DNA of 64,000 bases from Victivallis vadensis (lineage in GTDB: Bacteria > Verrucomicrobiota > Lentisphaeria > Victivallales > Victivallaceae). Made by a program: the position numbers and the translations under genes. The stretch covers positions 124,001 through 188,000 of the forward strand of contig NZ_QEKH01000002.1 in the NCBI RefSeq assembly GCF_003096415.1, in the 5' to 3' direction. Shown piece by piece: positions 20,887 to 29,400 of this stretch (positions within the stretch are counted from its first letter, which is position 1; every line of letters starts with the position of its first letter). The notes beneath the pieces were generated by a model. The model was given only the letters and a program-made list of their open reading frames with translations. It did not search any database and was not told the DNA's origin.

Positions 20887-21321
20887 ATGAGATTCGGTAA
20901 GAGTGTGTTGGCTGGCGCTGTTCTGGCGGTGATGATGATCGGCGGGTCGGTTTGCCAGGCGGCGCCCGGAGATCCGTGGATCATGAAACCGGTGGAGAAG
21001 CTCGGCCGGGGCATCGCCAATGTGGCGTTCGGTCCGCTCGAACTCCTGATGAAGGGGTGGGATGTGACCCAGGAGCAGGGCGGCATCGCCGGAGTCACTT
21101 ACGGTCCGCTGAAGGGGGTCTGCTATGTGATCGCCCGTGAAGTGGTCGGCGTGGTCGATATCGTGACGTTCCCGTTCCCGTTGCCGGACTGCCCGGATGA
21201 TCCGGCCGGATTCGGCGCCGGATACGGCCCGATCATGCGTCCGGCCTACGTGGTCGACATCAAGCACAATGCGTTCAACTTCGTGTACGACGAGAATTCG
21301 ATCGTTTCGCAGAGCTACTGA
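20887..21321 (+). CDS. Exported protein of the TIGR04073 type (exosortase-system-associated)
   Basis: 144 aa with a signal peptide of about 26 residues (AVLAVMMIGGSVCQAA, cleavage near QAA-PGD). The mature part has the wording of TIGR04073 proteins: KLGRGIANVAFGPLELLMKGWD, a Gly-rich turn GIAGVTYGPLKG, then VIAREVVGVVDIVTFPFPLPDCP. That family was named for occurring in genomes that encode exosortase (PEP-CTERM) sorting, mostly in Verrucomicrobiota and Lentisphaerota; the biochemical role is unknown. No exosortase is in the window. Monocistronic with its own promoter and a good terminator. Confidence 0.72.
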   Translation: MRFGKSVLAGAVLAVMMIGGSVCQAAPGDPWIMKPVEKLGRGIANVAFGPLELLMKGWDVTQEQGGIAGVTYGPLKGVCYVIAREVVGVVDIVTFPFPLPDCPDDPAGFGAGYGPIMRPAYVVDIKHNAFNFVYDENSIVSQSY

Positions 21322-21353
21322 GTTCCGCGGAACCGGAATCGTGTTTCAAATGT

Positions 21354-21388
21354 GTCCGCACCGGATTGTTACCGGTGCGGACGTTTTG
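21354..21388 (+). terminator. Intrinsic terminator after the TIGR04073-like gene
   Basis: Perfect 11-bp stem GTCCGCACCGG (21354-21364) with its complement (21372-21382), 7-nt loop, then GTTTT. Confidence 0.85.
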
Positions 21389-21423
21389 ATTGCTGATCAT
21401 AACTATTTTGACTGAGTGAGACT

Positions 21424-22524
21424 ATGAGCTTTTCCTGTGGTTTTGTCGGTTTGCCGAATGTGGGCAAATCCACGTTGTTCAACGCGTTGTGCAAAGGCGG
21501 CGCGGAAGCCGCGAACTTCCCCTTCTGTACGATTGAGCCGAATACCGGCATTGTGCCGGTGCCGGACGAGCGGCTGCAAGTGTTGTCCGATCTGGAACAC
21601 TCCGGGCGGATCGTGCCCTCCACGCTGAAGTTCATCGACATCGCCGGTCTGGTCAAGGGGGCGAGCCAGGGGCAGGGATTGGGCAACCAGTTCCTCGGCC
21701 ATATCCGCAGCGTGGATGCGATTGCGCACGTGGTGCGTCTGTTCGACGATCCCGATGTGGTGCATGTCGACGCGGAGCCGGACCCGGTCAACGACCTTGA
21801 GGTGATCATGACCGAGCTGATGCTGGCCGATCTGGACGTGCTGGAAAAACGGCGCGACCGCGCCCACAAGCTGGCCCGTTCCAACGACGCCGACGCGAAG
21901 CTCGAATTGGAATTGGTCAAGGAGATGGCCGCACAGCTCGGCGAAGGGAAGATTCCGACTTACGACAAGGATAATCCGAAGGTCGCAGCTCTGGTCAAAT
22001 CGTTCGAACTGCTGACGCTGATGCCCGCTTTCGTCTGCGCGAATACCGACGAGGAGACTTTCAAGAATTTCGATGCGAATCCCAAGGCGAAGCATCTGGC
22101 GGAGTATGCTGCGCAGCACGGCCTTGAGGTGGTTCCGGTCTGCGCGAAGCTGGAGGATGAACTCGGCCAGCTCGAACCCGAGGATGCCGCGATGTTCATG
22201 GAGGAGATCGGGATCCGGGAGACCGGGCTGAACCGGGTGATCAAGACCGGTTACCGGCTGCTCGATTATATCACGTTCTTCACTGCCGGCCCGATGGAGT
22301 CGCGGGCCTGGACGGTTACGCGCGGCACTCCGGCGCCGCAGGCTGCCGGGAAGATCCATACCGATCTCTGCCGCGGCTTCATCCGGATGGAGACGGTTTC
22401 CTATGAGGACCTGGTCGCCGCGGGCGGCTGGACGAAGGCGCAGGCGGCCGGAAAACTGCGGATCGAGGGAAAAGATTACCTGATTCAGGACGGCGATGTG
22501 ATTCATGTTCGTTTCTCGGTTTGA
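21424..22524 (+). CDS. ychF: Redox-regulated ATPase YchF (Obg-family P-loop NTPase)
   Basis: 366 aa, full length. G1 is GLPNVGKSTLFNALCKG, switch II region IDIAGLVKGASQGQGLGNQFL, and the G4 position shows the non-canonical motif that makes this family prefer ATP (FVCANTDEE). The coiled-coil insert (about residues 130-200) and the C-terminal TGS domain (ending KAQAAGKLRIEGKDYLIQDGDVIHVRFSV) complete the family layout. YchF binds ribosomes and acts in translation and oxidative-stress control. A promoter for the following operon overlaps its stop codon. Confidence 0.97.
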   Translation: MSFSCGFVGLPNVGKSTLFNALCKGGAEAANFPFCTIEPNTGIVPVPDERLQVLSDLEHSGRIVPSTLKFIDIAGLVKGASQGQGLGNQFLGHIRSVDAIAHVVRLFDDPDVVHVDAEPDPVNDLEVIMTELMLADLDVLEKRRDRAHKLARSNDADAKLELELVKEMAAQLGEGKIPTYDKDNPKVAALVKSFELLTLMPAFVCANTDEETFKNFDANPKAKHLAEYAAQHGLEVVPVCAKLEDELGQLEPEDAAMFMEEIGIRETGLNRVIKTGYRLLDYITFFTAGPMESRAWTVTRGTPAPQAAGKIHTDLCRGFIRMETVSYEDLVAAGGWTKAQAAGKLRIEGKDYLIQDGDVIHVRFSV

Positions 22525-22548
22525 AAAACCGGAAAGATACGCTATATT
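22521..22548 (+). promoter_or_regulatory. Candidate promoter of the DksA-lspA-CysZ operon
   Basis: TTGAAA (22521-22526, overlapping the ychF stop), 16-bp spacer, TATATT (22543-22548). It gives a leader of about 85 nt before 22642. Confidence 0.5.
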
Positions 22549-22641
22549 AATCGGACCCGTGAAGTGGAGGGTGCGAGGATCGTATTGTGCGATCGCTCCG
22601 GTGCAGTGTATCAAACAAGGTTTATCGATAGGGAAACACAG

Positions 22642-23043
22642 ATGGCGAAAAAGACCGGCAAACTGGTTTTTGAAGGCAAGGACAAAGAGCATTACGATGC
22701 TCTGATGCATGCCCGCGACATGATTCTGGGGCAGATGCAGTATCACGCTGAGGACGCTCTCGATTGCAGCAATGCCGACAAGCGCGGTGTGACGACCCAT
22801 ATGGCGGATGTCTCTTCGGATAATTCCCGTCATGAGATGGAGCTTCAGCTGCTCTCCGAAGAGGGCGATGTGCTCCGTTTGATCGAAGATGCGATCAAGC
22901 GTCTGGTCGACGGCGAGTACGGCAAATGCCAGGAGTGCGGCGAGCCGATTTCCGAAGGCCGTCTGGCGATTCGTCCTTATGCCGTCTATTGCGTGAAGTG
23001 CAAGGAGATGCACGAAAAGCAGGGATGGCATGTCCCCCGGTAA
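22642..23043 (+). CDS. TraR/DksA-family zinc-finger protein
   Basis: 133 aa from the ATG at 22642 (AGGGA 8 bp upstream). An N-terminal coiled-coil-like helical part (HYDALMHARDMILGQMQYHAEDAL, then SDNSRHEMELQLLSEEGDVLRLI) is followed by a four-Cys zinc finger CQECGEPI...CVKCKEMHE. This is the arrangement of DksA-like proteins that reach into the RNA polymerase secondary channel. The acidic tip residues of true DksA are not obvious, so a general DksA/YteA/YocK-like assignment is safer. It overlaps lspA by 14 bp in another frame, so the two are probably translationally coupled. Confidence 0.85.
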   Translation: MAKKTGKLVFEGKDKEHYDALMHARDMILGQMQYHAEDALDCSNADKRGVTTHMADVSSDNSRHEMELQLLSEEGDVLRLIEDAIKRLVDGEYGKCQECGEPISEGRLAIRPYAVYCVKCKEMHEKQGWHVPR

Positions 23044-23581
23044 TTGCTTTCGGCCGGTTGAAACCGGCTCCCCCCGCGAGCGCACCGTAATCGGTGCGGC
23101 TGTCGCGGCGGCGTGTACGATTCTGCTGCTCGACCAGTTGACCAAGGTCCTGGTCGAGCGCAATTTCATGCTGCATGAAAGCCGGGTGGTCATCGAGAAT
23201 TTCTTCAATCTGTCCTATGTCCGGAATTACGGAGCCGCCTGGAGCATTCTGAGCGGCTACGGTTGGTTTCTGTTGCTGATCGCCGCACTGGTCACGGCGG
23301 CGGCGCTCTGGTTCTTCCGTTATTTGACCGAGGGATACCCGGAGCGTTACTTCGCGATCTTCATCATCCTCGGCGGAGTCGTCGGCAACTCCATTGACCG
23401 CATCTGGCGCGGCGCGGTGGTGGATTTCTTCGATCTGCACTACTATGAGGCTTACCACTGGCCGGTGTTCAACATCGCGGACATCGCGATCTGCGTCGGC
23501 GTCGGGATTTTCGTGCTTTCCAGCCTGTTGCGTCCTTCGCGCAAGGCGGCGGACGATCCGGGGGATCGTGCGTCGGAATGA
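23030..23581 (+). CDS. lspA: Prolipoprotein signal peptidase (signal peptidase II)
   Basis: 183 aa. It removes signal peptides from lipidated prolipoproteins in the inner membrane. Four membrane helices are visible. Family boxes: LLLDQLTKVLVERN (first helix), YVRNYGAAWSIL (the usual N.G.A.S motif), GGVVGNSIDR with the first catalytic Asp, and WPVFNIADIAI with the second. The C-terminal tail is short and charged. The start lies inside the 3' end of the DksA-like gene and the stop overlaps the next start by 4 bp. It pairs functionally with lnt further along the window in lipoprotein maturation. Confidence 0.95.
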   Translation: MSPGNCFRPVETGSPRERTVIGAAVAAACTILLLDQLTKVLVERNFMLHESRVVIENFFNLSYVRNYGAAWSILSGYGWFLLLIAALVTAAALWFFRYLTEGYPERYFAIFIILGGVVGNSIDRIWRGAVVDFFDLHYYEAYHWPVFNIADIAICVGVGIFVLSSLLRPSRKAADDPGDRASE

Positions 23582-24330
23582 GTGAGATCTGGTACGGAAT
23601 GGGGTGTCTGCGGCGGGGAATCGCCGCCTATTACACCTCTCCGGGACTGTGGAAATACGGCCTGATTCCGATCCTGATCCTGCTGGCGGCTTATCTGCTG
23701 GTGATGGCCGGGCTGATCGGCTGGGGCATTCCGTACCTGACCGACCTGCTGCTGCCGGACCCGGCGGCGTGGGGGGCCGCCCTGCGCTGGCTGGTTTACG
23801 TGGGGCGGGTCCTGATCTGGATTTCGATTCTGGCGGGCGCCACGCTCTGCTCTCTGCTGCTGCTGACCACGCTTTTTGAAGCGCTCGGCGCGATTTTCTT
23901 CGATGAACTGGTGATCCGGTTTGAGGAAAGAACCTATGGCGAACGCCTGCGCCCGCTCTCGTGGCGGGAGAATTTCCGTTATCTGGGGCAGTCGCTGTCG
24001 TACTCGTGCGGCACGGCGGTGTGGGCGTTGCTGCTGCTGATCCCGCCTCTGCTGATTCCGGTGGCCGGTTTGATTCCGGCAGTGGCGGTGGTGGGATACC
24101 GGTTCGGCCTGAACTATGCGTTCAGCAGTGCTTTTGCACGCCGGATCGATGTGCGTGAGGTCCGCCGCCGCGCCCGGCTGCATCGGGCGGCCGTGGTCGG
24201 TTTCGGCGGGCTTTCCTATCTGTTGCTGCTGATTCCGTTCGCGGCGGTGTTTCTGCTCCCCGGCTTCGCGCTCGGCGGCTCGATCTTCTTTCACGAGCGG
24301 CTGCGGGACACATCTTTGCCGGAGTTCTGA
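23578..24330 (+). CDS. EI24/CysZ-like integral membrane protein
   Basis: 250 aa with about five hydrophobic segments (LWKYGLIPILILLAAYLLVM, a segment near 75-100, AVWALLLLIPPLLIPVAG and LLLLIPFAAVFLLPGFAL). The layout, including WREN and GYRFGLNYAFSSAFARR before the last helix, matches the EI24 family, which includes the sulfate transporter CysZ. No sulfate genes are nearby, so transport specificity is open. Overlaps the lspA stop by 4 bp (ATGA), last gene of the operon. Confidence 0.75.
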   Translation: MSEIWYGMGCLRRGIAAYYTSPGLWKYGLIPILILLAAYLLVMAGLIGWGIPYLTDLLLPDPAAWGAALRWLVYVGRVLIWISILAGATLCSLLLLTTLFEALGAIFFDELVIRFEERTYGERLRPLSWRENFRYLGQSLSYSCGTAVWALLLLIPPLLIPVAGLIPAVAVVGYRFGLNYAFSSAFARRIDVREVRRRARLHRAAVVGFGGLSYLLLLIPFAAVFLLPGFALGGSIFFHERLRDTSLPEF

Positions 24331-24437
24331 AAATACGAGTTCCGACTGCACTGTCTTCGCTTTTCTCTGTCCGGGTTTTCATCGCATTTTACCGTATTTT
24401 CTTTGCAGGATGTACGGAAAGTGATAGATAAAATATG

Positions 24438-24521
24438 AAAAACGGTATTGGCACAGGCGTTTTTTTCGGGTATAATATAAAGAAAGATGGAAAACTATAA
24501 CTGATACTACAAAAACGGTAT
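24438..24521 (+). promoter_or_regulatory. Cassette B promoter flanked by two 11-bp direct repeats
   Basis: TTGGCA (24448-24453), 17-bp spacer, TATAAT (24471-24476) form a near-consensus promoter. AAAAACGGTAT occurs exactly at 24438-24448, touching the -35 box, and again at 24511-24521 in the leader, 73 bp apart. A related inverted TACCGT word lies near 24388. AraC/XylR regulators bind direct repeats, and such a regulator is encoded directly downstream. Confidence 0.6.
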
Positions 24522-24540
24522 ATCCGGGATCACGGTCTTC

Positions 24541-25683
24541 ATGGAAAAGGAGCGTAAAACAGTTCTGCTCGCTTTGGCATGGCATCTGGAAAAGCTCACG
24601 CAGGGTATTGCCGATTACGCCCGCGCCCACAATTGGCACTTGCTGATCCACCGCGGCGGGGAGCTGCGGGAAATTCTGCGGCGTTGGCGCGGCAACGGGA
24701 TCATCTCCAGCTTCTGGAACGCCTATACCGACAGCGCCACCGAGGAGGTGCTGGCCGCCCGCTCCTGGGATGCTACACGGATGGTTTCGCTGGTGCCCAT
24801 CCGGAATCCCCGGATTCCGTGCCGCGTGGTACGCGAGGACGACTATGCGATCGGTACGCTGGCGGCGGAGTATTTTCTCGGCACCGGGCATCGGAACTAT
24901 GCGGTTTACAGCGATTCGGTCCGCATGACCGGATTCCGGGACCGGTTGCGCCGCAGCGGTTTTGCCTGCTGCGACCTGAGTCCGTACCGGGCGGCGGAGC
25001 GGGAGGAGGCCGAGCTGCTCGGCTGGCTTCGCGAACTGCCGAAACCCTGCGCGGTTTTCTGTGAAAATGACTGGGATGCGGCTGAGCTGCTGAACACCGC
25101 ATTCTGGGGAAAAATCGCGGTCCCCGACGAACTGGCGATTCTGGGAGTGGGAAACGATGAGCTTGTCTGCATGGCCGCATCGGTTTCGCTCTCCTCGGTG
25201 GACAGCCGCCTTTATGAGCTTGGACAGTTGGCGGCGGCGGAGCTGGATAAGCTGATTGATGGGACGGAAGCTCCCGAAGGGGCGCTGTTCCTGAAGCCGG
25301 AGCCGTTGGTGGTCGAACGGCGGAGTACCGATTTTTATGCGGTGGAGAATCCGGAACTGATCCGGATGATTGAGTATTTCCGCAACCATGCGTGCGAACC
25401 GTTTTCGGTGGCTGAAGCCGCCCGCCGTTTCCATACCTCGGAGTCGGCGCTGTATAAACTCTTCGTGCGGAACCTGAAGATTTCTCCGAAGCAGTTCGTG
25501 CTGGAACAACGGCTCCGGAATGCGTGCAGCTACCTGAAGATGGAACGCGCATGGCCGATGGAGGAGGTGGCCCGGAGGGCGGGCTTCCCGACGGCCTGTG
25601 CAATGTTTTCAACTTTTCAAAAACGTTTCGGTACTTCTCCCGGCAACTGGAGAAAAAACAGTCGGAGTAACATAAACCTTTAA
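24541..25683 (+). CDS. XylR-type AraC-family transcriptional regulator (cassette B)
   Basis: 380 aa. Residues 1-270 form a LacI-like periplasmic-binding-protein fold ([21 protein letters not shown] at the start, [24 protein letters not shown], then [20 protein letters not shown] and [13 protein letters not shown]). Residues about 280-375 form a two-HTH AraC domain ([25 protein letters not shown] and [33 protein letters not shown]). The same order is found in the xylose activator XylR of enterobacteria. It should sense a sugar from the GH2-like enzyme's substrate and drive its own operon. The pilin-like gene follows after 17 bp. Confidence 0.9.
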   Translation: MEKERKTVLLALAWHLEKLTQGIADYARAHNWHLLIHRGGELREILRRWRGNGIISSFWNAYTDSATEEVLAARSWDATRMVSLVPIRNPRIPCRVVREDDYAIGTLAAEYFLGTGHRNYAVYSDSVRMTGFRDRLRRSGFACCDLSPYRAAEREEAELLGWLRELPKPCAVFCENDWDAAELLNTAFWGKIAVPDELAILGVGNDELVCMAASVSLSSVDSRLYELGQLAAAELDKLIDGTEAPEGALFLKPEPLVVERRSTDFYAVENPELIRMIEYFRNHACEPFSVAEAARRFHTSESALYKLFVRNLKISPKQFVLEQRLRNACSYLKMERAWPMEEVARRAGFPTACAMFSTFQKRFGTSPGNWRKNSRSNINL

Positions 25684-25700
25684 TGTGGAAGGGAAAAGGA

Positions 25701-26405
25701 ATGAATAAAAGATTTACGTTAATTGAATTGCTGGTTGTTATTGCCATCATCGCCATACTTGCGAGTATGCTGTTGCCGTCGTTGAACAAGGCCCGTGCGA
25801 AAGCCAGAAGTACAGCCTGTTTTAATAATCAGAAGCAGATCGCGAGTGCCATCGTCTCTTACAGCATCTCGTATGGAGATGCCATGATAATGCAGCAGAA
25901 TAAACCTTCTCACCAGGGTTTTATGAGGGCGTTGACCGAGACTGGAATGCTGCCTGTTTCTGAAAAACTGGCGCGTTGTCCGGATAATCTGCCTAAGCGT
26001 GACGTAACTACGGCTGAGGAGCAGGTCTGGGTTCACAGCTATGCGGCTAATGTGGACTGTCTGTTCTCCGTAGGTGAAAAATGTTCGGAGGAGGACGGTT
26101 CCAGTCCCAGGATTCTGAACAGTGACGGAACAACCCTGCTGTTCAAGAAACTCAGGTATCCGAGCAATTTTCTGCTGATTGTGGACGGCCGGGTTACAGA
26201 GGAGGGAAATTCACAGGTTGCCCGCTTCAATCTTTCCATGTCCGGACAGAATGGCTGGAGTGCCTTGTCCTGGGCGGTTCATAATCCGCAGCGGGTCAAC
26301 ATCGCCTGGGCCGACGGACATGTCGCGGCAACGGGCAGGCAGGAACAATTTGAGAAATGGACAAAAGGAAATTGGTGGGGCAGTGCATTGGAATGGGTCT
26401 GGTAA
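25701..26405 (+). CDS. Prepilin-like protein with H-X-DG motif (cassette B)
   Basis: 234 aa; start 25701 with a purine-rich AAGGGAAAAGGA directly before it. Short leader MNKR, then [20 protein letters not shown] and [17 protein letters not shown]. The residue at -1 is Arg, not Gly. The C-terminal motif is [15 protein letters not shown], with ten instead of nine residues between His and Asp-Gly. Four conserved-type Cys are present in the globular part. It probably inserts in the inner membrane through the N-terminal helix. It lies between the XylR-type regulator and a secreted GH2-like protein. Confidence 0.88.
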   Translation: MNKRFTLIELLVVIAIIAILASMLLPSLNKARAKARSTACFNNQKQIASAIVSYSISYGDAMIMQQNKPSHQGFMRALTETGMLPVSEKLARCPDNLPKRDVTTAEEQVWVHSYAANVDCLFSVGEKCSEEDGSSPRILNSDGTTLLFKKLRYPSNFLLIVDGRVTEEGNSQVARFNLSMSGQNGWSALSWAVHNPQRVNIAWADGHVAATGRQEQFEKWTKGNWWGSALEWVW

Positions 26406-26446
26406 GCCGGAAGGACTGCATGGAAACGGAAGTGGGAAGGAATACA

Positions 26447-29400
26447 ATGAAGCGGATCTTGTTTGGTGTATTGATTGCTGTGTGGACAGCCGTTGTTTAT
26501 GCGGATCATGTCTATTTCCCGGAATGGCAGATTCCAAAGGTCGCCCCGGAGAAGCTGAACGACTGGGATCTTTCCAAAGCGTTCAGGAAGCAGGGCGGCG
26601 AGCGTACCGACATCAGTCTCAACGGCTTCTGGAAGTTCGCGCTCTGCGAGAAGGAGCAGGAGACCCCGCCGCCGTTTTCCGAGGAGTGGGGATATTTCCT
26701 CGTGCCGAGTTTCTGGCGGACGGGGCCGATGTGCAATTTCTTCCGCACCGCGGACGGCCGGGCGGTGGATAAAGTGCGCGGCAAACAATATACCGACTAC
26801 CGGCAGGGATGGTACTACCGGGAGTTCGTCACTCCGGCGGAGTGTGCAAACCGGCAGACGCTGCTGAAGTTTGATGCGCTCTATTCCCGCGGGCTTCTGT
26901 TCGTCAACGGAAAGGCGGTGCCGCTGCCGGGACATACCCCGAAATTGTCGATGAACAGCCCGGCTTTCCTGGTCGATATCACGGACTGTCTGCGTCCCGC
27001 GGGGGAAAAGAATACCATCTGCGTTGCAACTTCCCCGGACGACCCGCGGGGAGGGGATTTCACCCGTGCCGGACTGCAGGACAACGTCTGGCTCTGCACC
27101 CGCCCGAAGCTGAATTTCGGTCAGGCCCGGATTTCAACTTTCGTAAAGGATAAGAAGCTGCGGATCGACTTCGGCGGCGGCACTCTGCCGGAGGATTTCG
27201 GCGGCACGGCGGAATTCACGGTCCGCGACGCCGGAGACGGCAGAACCGTCCATACGGAAACACGCCCCTATGCCCGCAGAATCGAGCTGGATTACATCAC
27301 TCCGAAACTCTGGAGCGTCGACGCGCCGAATCTTTATTATCTCGACTGCAGACTGACGCGGAACGGCGAAACCGTGGATGCCGCAACGCTGCGTTTCGGG
27401 TTCCGGGAGCTGACTGCGGCAAAGGGCCGTTTTCTGCTGAACGGCAATCCGATCATGATCAACACCGAATCCTCATGGCAGGGCATGTGGGCCCCGCTCT
27501 GGCACACGATGGACAATATGACGAGGAAAAGCATCCGGACCATGAAGGAATTCGGCATCAATGCGGCTTATACGCAGCGCATGAACGCGGCTTCCTTTTA
27601 CGACATCGCCGACGAGGAGGGGTTCCTTTGCGTCGAACGGGTTGAACTCAACTATGACGAGTTCAACAATCATACGCCGGAGGAGTGCGCCGGGCTGTGG
27701 CGTTCCTTGGCGGCGGAGAACGTCCGCTCCGGGCGCCTCGACAATCACCCGTCCGTAGTGGCGATCCTGATCAACGTCTATTATCAGATGTCCGCAAGCG
27801 CCAACAATCCGGCTTATATCGGAATCTCCCGGGATGCGAAGCAGCACCGTTATATTCTGCCGGACGGCACGGAACAGATCCGGCAGGGCGGCGACCCGAA
27901 TCTGGCCGGCGATCCGAAAGTCCGCTCGGTGAAACTGAACCGGGTGGCAGATCAGGTGAAGGACTTTTTCCCGGACGCCGAGGTTTTGACCGGAGCTTCC
28001 GGACATGTGAAAAATGCTTACGGCGTGCATATCTACCACACCTGGGGCGCTCCCCTCGCCGAACTGGCGGCGCTGTTCTCGCGTTACAGCAAAGACCGCG
28101 AAGTGCCGGTCTACTGCGGGGAATACGCGATTCCGTACCACGGCTCCTATGCGCATTTGAACTTGTGGGGACAGATCCGCAACAAACCGGATTTCTATTA
28201 CTGGCAGGAGAATGCCGCCCGTATCCTCGGCCCCGCCGCCTATCGGGAGAAAACCGTCACTACGACGTTTGCGTGGGATGGCGTCTACAACGATCTTCTG
28301 GCCTCCAGCCGGGGATGTGACGGGTTCAACAAGGCAACGGAATACAGTTTCATCGCCGACATTTATTCCAAAGTTCTGGCGGATTCGGTAAACCGGACCG
28401 TTTTCTTCTGGCGTTATGACGGCCTGGCCGGGCTGGCGCCGTTCGAGTACATCTGCGGACGCTATCTGACGGCGGCGCGTTCCTGTCCTCCGGCGCCCCG
28501 GCTGGACGGCGATCTGACGCTTCCCGGCGTGAAACCGGTCTATCTGTACGGCTCCCATGTGCTGCCGCTGTTTGAACCGTTCGGGCCGGAGCTGGATATC
28601 CGCCCGAATCTGGCGTCGACTCCGTTCCGGCAGGCGATGGCGGAAGTCGCCTGCAAATTCGTCGGCGCGGGCAGGGACTATTATGAAAACGATCATGCTT
28701 TCTGGAGCGGAGAAACGCTCTCCAAAGCGCTCGGAGTCGTCAATATGAGCGGCAGGGCGCTGGACTGGCAGGTCGAAATTTCCGTGCTGGACGGTTCCGG
28801 CGCGGCCGCCGCATCAACCCGTGTCCCTTTCCGGATCGGGGCATATACGCAGAAGACGGTTCCGTTCCGCCTGAAACTGCCGCGCATCGGAGTCCGGCGG
28901 GACTATACGCTGCGGGCGGTTTTCCGCCCTGTTTCACCGGATTCGCCGGAGTTGGTTACGGCAATCCCGGTTCAAGTGTTTCCGGCAGTGCGCCCGGCGG
29001 TTCGGAGCATTCAGCTTTACGGCGGCACTCCGGCGTTTGCCGCCGCGCTGAAGAAGCTGGGGTATGAAGTGACTGCGGTGAACTCTTTTGCGAATCTCAA
29101 TGTGCGGCAGGTGCTGGTGGTTGCTCCCGGTGCACTCAGCGCTCTCAAGGAAGTGCCCGATTTCTCCGCCCTGGCCGGAAAAGGAATTCAGACTCTGGTG
29201 ATGGAACAGCACAGGAACGCTTCCCCGGAGCTGATGAAAGTCCGCAGCCGTCAGGCGTTCATCAACGCTCCCGCCCATCCGGTGCTGGAAGGGCTGTCCG
29301 ATGCCGATTTCGCGGATTGGCGCGGCAGCCATTCGCTGGATCCCGCTTACGGCAGCGCGGAACCGGGACATGTCTGGTCCAATGCGGCGTGGACTGACTG

